Counted from the first letter of the stretch, positions 1 to 7,712 are shown. The stretch: DNA of 12,043 nt from Acanthamoeba sp. SK_2022b (GCA_027943245.1 JANDJZ010001005.1:1-12043), one strand, 5' to 3'. Numbers and translations: made by a program. Notes: generated by a model not told the origin, from the sequence alone.

Positions 1-364
1 GGTGGTAGTGGTGGTGGTGGTGGTGGTAGTGGTGGTGGTGGTGGTGGTATTGATGTTGTGGTGATGGTGATGTGGTGAGGTGTTGTGATGATGTTGTGGT
101 GATAGTGCTGTTGTTATGGTGTTTTAGTGATGTGGTGGTGGTGTTGTAGTGGTGGTGTTGTGCTGTGGTGTTGTGGTAGTGTTGTTGTGGTGATAGTGTT
201 GTGGTGTGGTGGTGTTGTTGTAGTTATGTTGTGGTGCTGTTGTGGCGCTGTTGCGATAGTGGTGTGTGGTGTAGTGGTAGTGGTGATGTTGTGGTGCTGG
301 TGCTGTGGTAGTGCTGTGGTAGTGCTGTGGTGGTGATGTTGGTGGTGTTGTGGTGGTGATGTAG
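1..364. repeat. GT-rich degenerate minisatellite, block 1
   Basis: The stretch is built almost entirely from G and T with few A and very few C on the plus strand, made of irregularly ordered words such as GTGGTGATG, TTGTGGTG and GTGGTAGTG. There is no fixed period, so it is a degenerate minisatellite rather than a simple triplet array. Open frames across it would encode only Val/Trp/Cys/Met runs (plus) or Thr/His/Gln/Pro runs (minus), which I treat as low-complexity artefacts. Confidence 0.9.
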
Positions 365-487
365 ATGGTGTGGTGGTGGTTGGAGCTCATTGGCGTCCCA
401 TACCAGTCAGCCATGGGAGCATCACGACTGAACATTGTGTACACAACATATGTACTGAGTAGGCATCTGAATGCCTATGGGGGGGCT
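365..487. other. Unique island between two minisatellite blocks of opposite strand
   Basis: About 120 bp of mixed-composition sequence separates GT-rich repeat on the left from CA-rich repeat on the right. Short open frames cross it on both strands, but no family is recognisable. It may be a gene or transposon remnant; it marks a point where the repeat changes strand. Confidence 0.5.
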
Positions 488-605
488 CAACATCACCACA
501 CCACCACAACATCACCACACCATCACAACACCACTACAACACCAGCACCGCACCATCACCACACCACCAGAACACCACAACAACACCACCACAACACCAC
601 CTCAT
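488..605. repeat. CA-rich minisatellite (block 1 family on the opposite strand)
   Basis: The words CACCACAACATCACCAC and ACAACACCAC are the reverse complements of the block 1 words. The same repeat family is therefore present in inverted orientation after the short unique island. The bases 606-660 that follow are unique sequence with no recognisable gene. Confidence 0.88.
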
Positions 606-659
606 TTGGTGTTCCAGAGTGACTGTTGCTTAGAGTACCTAATAAGGTAACTCACAACA

Positions 660-1352
660 GTGGGGGTGTGGTGCTGGTTTGCTGATGTTATGATGTTGTG
701 GTGTTGTAATCAATTGGTGGTGTTGGTGGAGATGACATGGTAATTTTTGTGTTGTAGTGCTGTTGTGGTGATGTTGTGGTGATGTTGTGGTGATGGTGTG
801 GTGATGTTGAGGTGTGGTGCTGTTTTGATGTTGTTATGATGTTGTGGTGTTGTGATGGTGATGTGGAGGTGATGTTGTGGTGTGGTGATGTTGTGATGGT
901 GTGGTGGTGTTGTTGTTGATGATGGTGTAGTGGTGATGTTGTTGTGGGTGGTGGTGTGGTGGTGTTGTTGTGGTGTTGTTGTGGTGATGGTGTGGGGTTG
1001 TGGTGTTGTTGTGGTGTTGTTGTGGTGATGTTGTGGTGATGTTGTGGTGGTGATGTGGTGGGGTGTGGTGATGTTGTGGTGGTGATGTGGTAGTATCTTG
1101 TGCAGTTATTGTGGTGGTGTGGTGATGTTGTGGTGCTGTGGCAGTGTTGTGGTGTTGTTGCGATGGTGTAGTGATGTGTGCTGGTGTGGTGGTTGTGTGG
1201 TGATGTTGTGGTGTTGTTGTGGTAGTGTTGCGCTGATGTTGTCATGAGATATTGGTGATGTGGTGATTATGTGGTGGTGTTGTGGTGGTGTTGTGGTGAT
1301 TGTGGTGGTGTGGTGCTGTGGTGTTGTGGTGCTGTAGTGGTGGTGTTGTGAT
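660..1352. repeat. GT-rich degenerate minisatellite, block 2
   Basis: About 690 bp of GTTGTGGTGATG-type words in the same orientation as block 1. Small interruptions (for example 716-760 and 1,095-1,115) are less regular. The long Thr/His/Gln-rich minus-strand frames through it are translations of the repeat and not supported as genes. Confidence 0.9.
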
Positions 1353-1479
1353 AACCTAGTGTTCAAGGAGGTTTAAGACAGTGACTCCTTTTTGGGCAAG
1401 TTTTGTGAGATGTTCCCCAATCAGGCTCAAAAGCTGTAAGGGGGTTGAGCTTCAGAGAACAAGGGTGAAAGAGCTAGTA
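1353..1479. other. Unique spacer, nothing recognised
   Basis: Mixed-composition sequence between the minisatellite and the gene remnant that ends at 1,480. I see no open frame of note, no RNA gene and no clear polyadenylation signal; by position it may be the 3' flank of that remnant. Confidence 0.4.
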
Positions 1480-2240
1480 CTAAGAATATATTTCATGTAA
1501 AGTGTGTTTGAATTCACAGCCACATGGGAGAACACAATTGTGAGACATGGATTGGGTGGTGTGATTGTCCTGCCAGCCATCTCGCTGCTTGTCCCACCAA
1601 TGCACAATGAGACAGGTGCGCTTTGACAATCTTGCCGATCCAGAACTGCTCCATTGTCTCATCTTCATCTGGGCGAACAGCAACCCACAAACCTGCAGTG
1701 AAGGTGAATGGAAGTGCATCCTGTGGATTTCGCCTGGTGGCCACTTGAACATGAGTCTGGAAACAAGTCAGTGAGAGGCAGCAGAGTGTGGAGTGAGAGA
1801 ATGGAATATGGTTTTTGAATCTGGATGGGAGTGGGGGAGGCAGCCACAGCACTCTCCAAATAATGAACCTGCTGCCACTTGCAAGAAGAGGCGTTCTTTG
1901 CAATGGGCTTGCATTTCAAGCAGGACTTCCTGGGGCTTTGTGGTGGGAGTGTGTGTAGGGAACATCTGCAGGATCATCATGTGAGGGATGACAATCTGAA
2001 AGCAAAGGAGGTGAAGCGAAGTGGGAGACAAACTCACCATTGGGCATGGAACTGAGCAGCTGATAGGCTTGTGACCATTCACCTGATGTGTGGAAAGCTT
2101 TGTCTCGCATCACAGGAACACCATCAGCATTCTTGAAGAAGTGGAAGAGGGGTTCAGAGAGGCCAGAGATGTGGTGCATCTGGTTGGCCAACCAAGACTC
2201 CAGTCCCAGGCTTGGTTGAGAATGCTCAACTTGGGTGAGG
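1480..2240 (-). pseudogene. Decayed multi-exon gene of unknown function
   Basis: Several minus-strand pieces read like real protein and are bounded by splice-like signals, but do not join cleanly. The first piece (about 2,240-2,038) contains SEPLFHFFKNADGVPV and FHTSGEWSQAYQLLSS and ends at a good donor (G|GTGAGTTT at 2,037). The second begins after TTTGCTTTCAG at 1,995 and contains KPQEVLLEMQAHCKERLF. The third begins after GTTTCCAG at 1,756 and contains WVAVRPDEDETMEQFWIGKI, then, after a needed frameshift near 1,608, IVHWWDKQRDGWQDNH; it stops at 1,480. The change of frame and the poor phase match between pieces one and two argue for decay. The acidic stretch followed by FWIGK and a later HWW pair looks like a small folded domain, possibly from a transposon-linked gene, but I cannot name the family. 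Confidence 0.45.
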
Positions 2241-2807
2241 AGCCCTCTTCAGTGTAGACAGACTGCAAGAACTTAACTGTGCAGAAAAAAGTAACAACGA
2301 CTCTTTGGGCAAAGTACACTTTTCACACACAAATGGAATAAAAATACTCTGAGATATGTACAAGGCCTCAAAAAAAAAGCTTCAAATTCTGTACACTGCG
2401 GTAAAACAGTTTTGAAAATCATGTTTTGTACTTGACAAAATGCATTGGTCAACATGGATAATGTTTAAATAGTTGGAACTTAGCCTCTTCTCCCTTCAAA
2501 GAAGTTTTTCAGTACCTTGGTGCAAATTGAAAACAGGTGTGTGGGTGTTGGCGATCAGCTGGGATGGCCAAAAGGTGAGAACACAAAACCTCCTCTATTA
2601 TCAAATGAGAGGTCATAAATGACTGGCGTTTTTGTGTGCATTCCTTGGAATGATGCACTATCAGGGGAATTACTCAAATTAATCGCACACAGCAATTGTA
2701 AATTCAAGATTGCAATAATATAGGGTGGGTAAAGGCATGCCAAGAGCAACAAAACAGATTTTAATTGGGTAAAATTTCAGTTTTTGTAACAACAAAATCC
2801 ATTTTAG
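2241..2807. other. AT-richer intergenic stretch, nothing recognised
   Basis: This stretch is more AT-rich than its surroundings and very poor in CpG (about 5 in 2,281-2,820). Open frames on both strands are short and without family features. I see no tRNA, no array and no terminal repeat. It may contain the outer end of the retrotransposon that follows. Confidence 0.5.
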
Positions 2808-3047
2808 AAGGGTGAACATCATGTCTTAATTTTTGGTGTGTGCAAGCGCCTGGTGGCAGCTGTGGGGCTGCAAGTTACCGTATCATCCCATTCACTGCAA
2901 ATTGGTGGCACCATGGCTGCCATGGAGGGTGGCCTGATCAAGGAGCAGATAATGGCCATTGGTGGCTGGCATAGTGATGTGGTGGAGACGTACCTGCGTG
3001 CCCAGGAGGTGGTGGAGTTAGGAGCATCAGACAGGATGGGCTTCTGA
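2808..3047 (+). pseudogene. DIRS-like tyrosine recombinase, C-terminal fragment
   Basis: An open frame of about 80 codons matches the end of the tyrosine recombinases carried by DIRS-type retrotransposons: SHSLQIGGTMAA, then EQIMAIGGWHSD and ETYLRA, before a stop. In this superfamily the conserved HxxR box supplies a catalytic Arg and a late Tyr is the nucleophile. The Tyr (codon at 2,991) is present, but the HxxR Arg is Gln (CAA at 2,898), which should abolish catalysis. The N-terminal half, with the first catalytic Arg, is absent, and a stop lies just upstream at 2,805. It points toward the reverse transcriptase, tail to tail. As I recall, Kangaroo of Volvox also has its recombinase on the opposite strand, so this may be a family trait. 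Identity of the domain is fairly secure; function is lost. Confidence 0.75.
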
Positions 3048-3062
3048 GCTTCTCTCTGGGTA

Positions 3063-3134
3063 CACGCCCAGTGTTCTCTCTCTTGTTTTGTGGGGTGAGT
3101 GACAGGAGCGAGGGCTTGGAGGTGAGGAATATAA
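3063..3134. repeat. Direct repeat copy 1, inside the retrotransposon remnant
   Basis: Starts CACGCCCAGTGTTCTCTCTC and ends GGCTTGGAGGTGAGGAATAT. A near-identical copy lies at 3,202-3,274 in the same orientation, differing by small indels in the middle. The pair sits just after the recombinase stop codon. Confidence 0.85.
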
Positions 3135-3201
3135 GGGCAGTTCTGCGCCAACAGGCGTGAGAAAGCAAGGATTGGATGGCAGGGAAGGGTAGAGTGTAGT
3201 C

Positions 3202-3274
3202 CACGCCCAGTGTTCTCTCTCGTTTTGTGTGGTGTGGAGCGACTGGAGGGAGGGCTTGGAGGTGAGGAATATAA
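3202..3274. repeat. Direct repeat copy 2, inside the retrotransposon remnant
   Basis: Second copy of the roughly 72 bp repeat, offset by 139 bp from the first. Both copies lie between the tail of the recombinase (plus strand) and the tail of the polymerase segment (minus strand). They could be a duplicated 3' untranslated or terminal-repeat element, or a plain local duplication. Confidence 0.85.
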
Positions 3275-3419
3275 CTTTTGCTACCAACATGATAGTCATT
3301 GGCCCGCCACCAGCACGCAGAAACACCAGGTCGCACCACCTCATTGGGCCACCCAAAACCACCACAGCCAAACCCAGCACCACGGATGATCGGTGGGCTC
3401 AATGAATACCACATGACCC

Positions 3420-3606
3420 CATGCCAGCTGGTCCGTCTTTGACCATTGTACTCGCACAGCCAACACCCTGCCATCGTTGCATACATCCTCCACAGGTACA
3501 GCGCCACCATGGGGCACGCCCAGCGCACCACGTTGACTGTACCCGCCAGCACCGCCAGATCCCTCCTTGTCCACCACTCCCAGTTGTTCAGCATACACAG
3601 CAACCA
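3420..3606 (-). pseudogene. Retrotransposon polymerase, segment after the palm
   Basis: The minus-strand frame contains WWTRRDLAVLAGTVNVV and CPMVALYLWRMYATMAGC. This fits the connecting segment that follows the reverse-transcriptase palm in DIRS-type elements, a Leu-x-x-Leu-x-Gly-x-x-x pattern followed by a helix rich in Leu/Arg/Tyr. The frame is then lost: other frames continue to about 3,300 without recognisable RNase H residues. It is on the same strand as the fingers (3,915-4,523) but separated from them by the inverted palm segment. CpG content is locally high here, unlike most of the left side. Confidence 0.62.
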
Positions 3607-3609
3607 CTC

Positions 3610-3914
3610 ATTTCACTACCAGGTGCTCCCCTTTGGGCTCAAGATCTCCCTATGGGTTTTCACCAAGGTGGTGCAGTGCATGCTGGCAGAGTGGCGCAGG
3701 CAGGGGAGTTTCATGTCGGCAAACCTGGACGACTTTGTCATGTTGGCTTGGACACAGGAGGAGCTGCGCGACATGCAGTGGCTTGGGTGGCTGCAGGAGG
3801 AGTTGAAGGGCTGCTGGGAGCCAACACAGGCTACAGAAGTATTGGGACTGATCATGGACCTGGCCAGAGGTGAGCTTCAGATCCTGGAGAAGAAGTTGGT
3901 GGAGATTGAGTGGC
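3610..3914 (+). pseudogene. Reverse transcriptase palm, inverted relative to the rest of the enzyme
   Basis: From codon 3,611 the plus-strand frame reads FHYQVLPFGLK, FTKVVQCMLAEWRRQG, NLDDFVML (3,722-3,745) and VLGLIMDLARGELQILEKK. LPFGL and the x-x-DD box are the hallmark palm motifs of retroelement reverse transcriptases; the usual YxDD Tyr is Asn here. The segment starts exactly where the minus-strand fingers stop and ends at 3,914, where the minus-strand fingers begin on the other side. The flanking plus-strand frame (3,446-3,609) shows no reverse-transcriptase motif. The natural reading is that this block of about 305 bp was inverted in place within a minus-strand polymerase gene. Confidence 0.78.
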
Positions 3915-4523
3915 CGACCCAAAAACCCAGCAGCTCCCTCACCTCTGGGGCCATGATGATGTGGTGGTAGCCCTGTGCCAAGTCAAATGTGCACATCCAC
4001 CAGTTCTTCCCAGCAAGGTGGGCCACCATCAACAGGCCCTCAAACTTGCACCATCAGTCCCTGAGTGCCTGGTTCACCACCCTCAGGTTGATCACCAGCC
4101 ACCACTTCTTTGGGCCCTTCTTTGGCACCAGGAAGATAGGTGAGATGAAGTGAATCCCCAGTGGCTTGGTGCTGCACTTGCCCAAGTCCTCCACTGCACC
4201 ATTCTTGACCAGACGCTCCACCTTGGCCATCATCCAACTGCCCAGTTGTCATGGGATACGTCCACATCCTCCACCATGTCTGACAGCAGCACCAGTGGCA
4301 CCCCATCCACCAGCCAAGAAAGCACCTGGTCCAATGCACCAATCTGCTGCCACTCATTGATGTGCTCCAGTAACTGTCCCACCACACTCAATTCCACTGG
4401 CTGTGCCAGCGTCATAGGTGTCCCAAGGGGCAATGTGGCCATCCTGCTGCTGGCTGCCAGGTCCCCACGCTTGCTGACCCCCTCCACCATGTCCACTTCC
4501 ACCCACTCCACCATCTCTCCTGC
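3915..4523 (-). pseudogene. DIRS-like reverse transcriptase, fingers region
   Basis: Minus-strand frames give, in order, a leader with INEWQQIGALDQVLSWL, then after one frame change near 4,235 KVERLVKNGAVEDLG, SPIFLVPKKG (4,140), WWLVINLRVVNQALRD, a TGA at 4,056, WCKFEGL, and CTFDLAQGYHH (about 3,990-3,961), ending in RELLGFWVG at about 3,915. These correspond to reverse-transcriptase motifs 1 to 3, including the first catalytic Asp in FDLAQG. An IGA-x-x-x-VL-x-W leader is typical of the DIRS group. The next expected residues, which include the LPFGL box, are missing on this strand and present on the other strand. The stop and frameshift show it is not functional. Zinc-knuckle Gag lies immediately upstream, in gag-pol order. 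Confidence 0.8.
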
Positions 4524-4561
4524 TCATGGCTGGCTGCTGGCAGGCTGTATCTGCTTCTGAG

Positions 4562-5225
4562 CTGTGCACTCCCATACAATGTGTCCAGCTAACCCACAGT
4601 TGTAGCATGCCCAATCCCAGCTCCCAGACTGCCACCAAAGGCCTGCTCAGCTGCCCCCATGGGACTTTGCCTCCACCTCAACCCCACAAAGCAGCGCCCC
4701 CCCCCCACCCAGTGCCCCCATCCCATTCTGGCAGGGACTCTTGGGGGGGTGGAGGGGCAGTCTTGCCATACTGTGTCCACCACTGGTGGCTCAGACACCT
4801 GGCCACTGTCATGCAGCTTGCCATGAACCTTATCACATGCCATGCCAATCTCATCCTTGAGCTCATCAACAAACGAACCAGGCACTGCAGCAAGCTCACT
4901 AGCAGTGTCCCAGCCCTCCTGATTGCCAATGTAGACAGTAGCTGCCCACAGCTAAGATGGCATTGTGACCACCGCCAATTGTCAGGGTCTGAACTGTCCA
5001 CTGCCAACAGGATACGGCCAACCTGGTGTAGAAAATTGTACTCCTTCAGATTCCTTGCAGACTTCATCTCCATGACTGGCCAAGTGCGGGGAAACACACC
5101 ATCGCCAGGCTCCAGCCACTGCCACTTGCCCCCTCTATCAGGCCCACTTTCCACCATTGGGAAGCCCAGGGTTGAATTGCCAGCTGCACAATCCAAATAA
5201 AACCATTTCCTGATCTCATTTTCTT
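4562..5225 (-). pseudogene. Gag-like region with a CCHC zinc knuckle
   Basis: At 4,607-4,566 the minus strand encodes CYNCGLAGHIVWEC, an exact C-x2-C-x4-H-x4-C retroviral-type zinc knuckle, which binds nucleic acid in Gag proteins. Upstream, in shifting frames, are KEYNFLHQVGRILLAVDSSD and GSFVDELKDEIGMACDKVHG, plausible capsid-like helices followed by a Pro/Gly-rich linker. The knuckle continues in frame through a single TGA at 4,526 into the polymerase leader. Position and order (Gag, knuckle, reverse transcriptase) support one retroelement. Several frame changes show decay. The capsid part is inferred from position only. Confidence 0.7.
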
Positions 5226-5311
5226 GATCTTGCCCCAATTCCAATGACAAAACAGATGTGGACCACATACACAACAAATAAAACAATTTCTCCATCTGAT
5301 TTTCTTCATGT
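5194..5311. repeat. Imperfect direct repeat, period 81
   Basis: The segments 5,194-5,230 and 5,275-5,311 both begin CAAATAAAAC and match at 30 of 37 positions without gaps. Each contains AATAAA on the plus strand. It looks like an old tandem duplication at the 5' side of the Gag-like region. Confidence 0.7.
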
Positions 5312-5430
5312 CACCCTTTTACCAACAACATTTCGGCGAAATATTATCCACTTGCCCATCTTCTGTTGAACTGTGCACACCACCAGCACATTGGGCTCTT
5401 GTGTATGTGTACACAGTCCCTGCAGGTACC

Positions 5431-5860
5431 TCAAATCTGGCATGCATTGGATTTTGATTCTTTCTCTTCTTCACCTACTTTGACCTTCTGCTCCACATTA
5501 CTTCTGATCAAGATCCTGTTATCCCACATTCCCTTTTTCTTTTCTAGCTCTCCATCTACATGCACAATATTGCCCTTCACAACATGGACATTCCTCTCAA
5601 CTGGGGATGCCACACAGCGCCTTTCCAAGGATCACCATTGGAATCTACATCACCCCTTCTGCAGTCAATATTGCTGCATCCATCTCTCATCCTCCCTGAC
5701 TATTTGCCATCAGTGAACCCTCACCTTCCACTACTCAACTGTTCAATACTCTGATACTTGTCCTGCTCCTCCTCACATTAGTGGTTTCTTTGTTCTTCTG
5801 TTCAGCCATTCCAGCTGCCCTTTTGAGACCATCTACCTTCTCCTTCAGGTACCTCTTCAT
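5431..5860 (-). pseudogene. Degenerate coding remnant, possibly the start of the Gag region
   Basis: Two minus-strand pieces have protein-like composition: 5,860-5,736 with MKRYLKEKVDGLKRAAG (a likely charged coiled coil) and 5,628-5,431 with HVDGELEKKKGMWDNR and NVEQKVKVGEEEKESKSNAC. The second reaches a TGA at 5,433 that is followed in frame by GTCRDC, HIHKSPMCWWC, giving a cysteine cluster. Its strand and position upstream of the zinc-knuckle region suggest the N-terminal part of the same element. No family is recognised; it could also be an unrelated remnant. Confidence 0.35.
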
Positions 5861-6552
5861 CCCAGCACCTGCATGCTACCTCAGCCACATTGCCATCCCT
5901 CCAGTCAGGTGGGAGGACAGTTGCCACATCCCTGCTGCCCTGAGCACTCTCTGTCTACAAAATCCTCTTCCATCCCTCCTTCTACCTTTACCTCCTTAAC
6001 AGCATCATTTTTCCCCCCACCTAAGTCCTACATCTATGATGCCAACCAGCATGATGCTCACTTCTACTTTACCTTCTGCCCTTCACCTGCTGAGCCCCAG
6101 GTTTTGAGTACCCAGGCAAGTACTGTGCTACCTGACCATGCACTTCCTTGCCTGCAGCATGGATGACACTAGCCTTGGGAGCACCTCATCTCCTTCTATG
6201 ATGAGCTCAACCCATCCTTACTGCATACTCCCCACCACCGTCCACTCCCTCTGCTAGGGGCACTCCTCAAAAGCCCATCATCACCTTCTCATCTCCTTGG
6301 TAAATTTACTTCAGCTTCCACCTTCAATAAACACTTCACTTCTTTCTGTTCACCTGGATAATTATTTGAGTTCTATACATAGTTGCATACAATCAACTAG
6401 ACTTTTGTGTGCACTTGGCAGATCTTTTTTGCATTTGTTGGAAGATGTACATTCACCAGGGCCATAAGCTACAAATTTGTTGGGGTTTGTGTACATAAAC
6501 CACTTAAAATCCCACTTGGAAATGAGTCAGTGTCTCATTTCCTTGAACACTT
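5861..6552. other. Pyrimidine-rich non-coding stretch
   Basis: C/T-rich sequence on the plus strand with almost no CpG. Frames on both strands are broken and no family is seen. It could hold the 5' flank of the retrotransposon remnant. No RNA gene or array is visible. Confidence 0.4.
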
Positions 6553-6617
6553 GATGCTGTGGTGATGTTGTGGTGGTGGTGCTGTTGTGATGTTGTGGTG
6601 TTGTGGTGATATTGAGG
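6553..6617. repeat. Short GT-rich minisatellite at the edge of the leucine-rich-repeat fragment
   Basis: GTGGTGATGTTGTGGTGGTG-type words of the block 1 family directly abut the end of leucine-rich-repeat exon B (minus strand). The exon runs into the repeat with no visible donor site. Confidence 0.85.
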
Positions 6618-6621
6618 TGGT

Positions 6622-6973
6622 GTGAAGCACGTGATGGACATCAGGGCGCCATTGGTCAGCGCCTCACAGCCATCCAGCTTCAAGCAGCACAGCGACTGCC
6701 CACAACCTGTGATGAAAGGCATGTGTGCGCACAAATGGTTAACCGGGGGGGGGGCATGCAGCGCGCACGTGCATTTGATTGGCTAAATTGTGGGGGGCAC
6801 GACCTTCAAGGATGTAGTGGAGGGCGTTGTTGGCGAGGCCACGGCAGTGGCTGAGGGTTGAGGGCAACCAGGTTGGCGCAGCACCAGAGGCCGCGCAGGG
6901 ACATGGCCAGGTTGACGTGTGAGAGCTGGAGCTTGGCCAGTGTTGTGGCCGAGTGGCTCACCAGCAGCAGATT
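6622..6973 (-). pseudogene. Leucine-rich-repeat gene fragment, two exons
   Basis: Exon A (about 6,973-6,804) encodes HSATTLAKLQLSHVNLAMSL, RGLWCCANLVALN and, after one extra base near 6,862, LSHCRGLANNALHYILEG. Exon B (6,706 to about 6,622) continues CGQSLCCLKLDGCEALTNGA and LMSI. The intron between them, 6,803-6,707, has GT and AG ends (GAAG|GTCGTG, CATCACAG|GT) and joins the frames inside a Gly codon, so the gene structure was real. The L-x-x-C-x-x-L-T/A-x-x-x-L-x-x-I pattern is the cysteine-containing leucine-rich repeat seen in FBXL/AMN1-type proteins, which act as protein-binding solenoids. The single-base insertion and the abrupt run into minisatellite at both ends show that this is a broken fragment. 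CpG is locally common, unlike the flanks, which suggests recent arrival or protection. Confidence 0.68.
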
Positions 6974-6974
6974 G

Positions 6975-7173
6975 TAGTGAGGTGGTGGTGATGTTGTGGT
7001 GAAAGTTTGGTGGTGCTGTAGTGTTGTAGTGGTGGTATTGTGGTGATGTAGTGGTTGTTGTGGATGATGTGGTGTTGTTGTAGTGTTGTGGTGATGGTGT
7101 GGTGATGTTGTGATGTGTTGTTGTGTTTTTGTTGTGGGGTTGTTGTGTTGTGGTGGTGGTGCTATGGTGGTGT
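6975..7173. repeat. GT-rich minisatellite block with left arms of the inverted repeats
   Basis: GT-rich words of the block 1 family. It contains segment A (6,981-7,053) and segment B (7,054-7,161), both of which recur as reverse complements just to the right. Confidence 0.9.
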
Positions 7174-7246
7174 CACTACATCACCACAATACCACCACTA
7201 CAACACTACAGCACCACCAAACTTTCACCACAACATCACCACCACC
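6981..7246. repeat. Perfect 73 bp inverted repeat (A and A')
   Basis: 6,981-7,053 and 7,174-7,246 are exact reverse complements over 73 bases, checked base by base. They are separated by 120 bases (segment B and a short joint). The pair could fold into a long hairpin or cruciform. The repeat family changes strand exactly between the arms. Confidence 0.93.
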
Positions 7247-7347
7247 ACAACACAACAACCCCACAACAAAAACACAACAACACATCACAACATCACCACA
7301 CCATCACCACAACACCACCACTACAACACCACATCATCCACAACAAC
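7054..7347. repeat. Second inverted repeat (B and B'), interleaved with the first
   Basis: 7,054-7,161 is the reverse complement of about 7,237-7,347, with one 3-base and one 6-base indel and otherwise near identity. B' follows A' (overlapping it by about 10 bases), so the order is A-B-A'-B' and not the A-B-B'-A' of a simple palindrome. Confidence 0.85.
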
Positions 7348-7601
7348 ACCACAACATCACCATGACATCCCACAACCACAACATCCCCAACAACAACAAC
7401 ATCACCACCACACCACCACAACACCACCACAACAACACCACAACCCCACACCTCAAAACCACCACACCATCACTACACCAAACAACACCACAACATCATC
7501 TCACCATAACCACTACACAATAACATCACCACCACAACTCCACATGCAACAACAGCATCACACCACATGTTGTACCAAAACTACCACCACAACATCACCA
7601 C
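7174..7601. repeat. CA-rich minisatellite block
   Basis: About 430 bp of CACCACAACATCACC-type words, the complement-strand form of the same family. It contains A' and most of B' and ends against a transposase-like fragment at 7,602. Plus-strand frames of up to 166 codons of Thr/His/Gln/Asn are translations of the repeat. Confidence 0.9.
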
Positions 7602-7712
7602 ACCATAATGGTTAGGGGTGTGGTCAACAGAGACCTCATGGCCAAAGTGCTTCTCCACCAAACTGCTTATGGCCACATCTCCATCTGCCACAACTGCACT
7701 TAATTGCCAAAA
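7602..7712 (-). pseudogene. Small transposase-like coding fragment
   Basis: The minus strand reads QLSAVVADGDVAISSLVEKH and FGHEVSVDHTPNHYG before running into minisatellite. A V-x-D-G-D-x-x-x-x-x-L-V box followed after about 20 residues by a conserved x-x-H/C-x-x-H-like pair resembles the central part of Mutator-like DDE transposases, where the Asp is catalytic. Only about 37 codons remain. The family call is a guess from pattern; coding origin is likelier than not. Confidence 0.35.

Noticed and set aside
660..1352. CRISPR array or telomeric repeat
   Set aside because: The units are irregular, there are no unique spacers of constant length, and no fixed telomere-like unit repeats; the block is interior and occurs on both strands.
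2241..2807. tRNA or other structured RNA in the AT-richer spacer
   Set aside because: No cloverleaf, no TTCRA box with matching stems, and no long inverted repeat could be found by eye.
3446..3609. Plus-strand frame upstream of LPFGL as part of the reverse transcriptase
   Set aside because: It lacks the expected fingers residues, while the minus strand of the same bases carries the conserved post-palm segment.
4150..5200. Plus-strand Ser/Thr/Pro/His-rich frames of up to 224 codons
   Set aside because: They are antisense to the Gag and reverse-transcriptase motifs on the minus strand and show no family features.
7110..7615. Long Thr/His/Gln/Asn-rich frames across the CA blocks (and Val/Trp/Cys-rich frames across GT blocks)
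   Set aside because: They are direct translations of low-complexity repeat, open in several frames at once because stop codons are rare in this composition.
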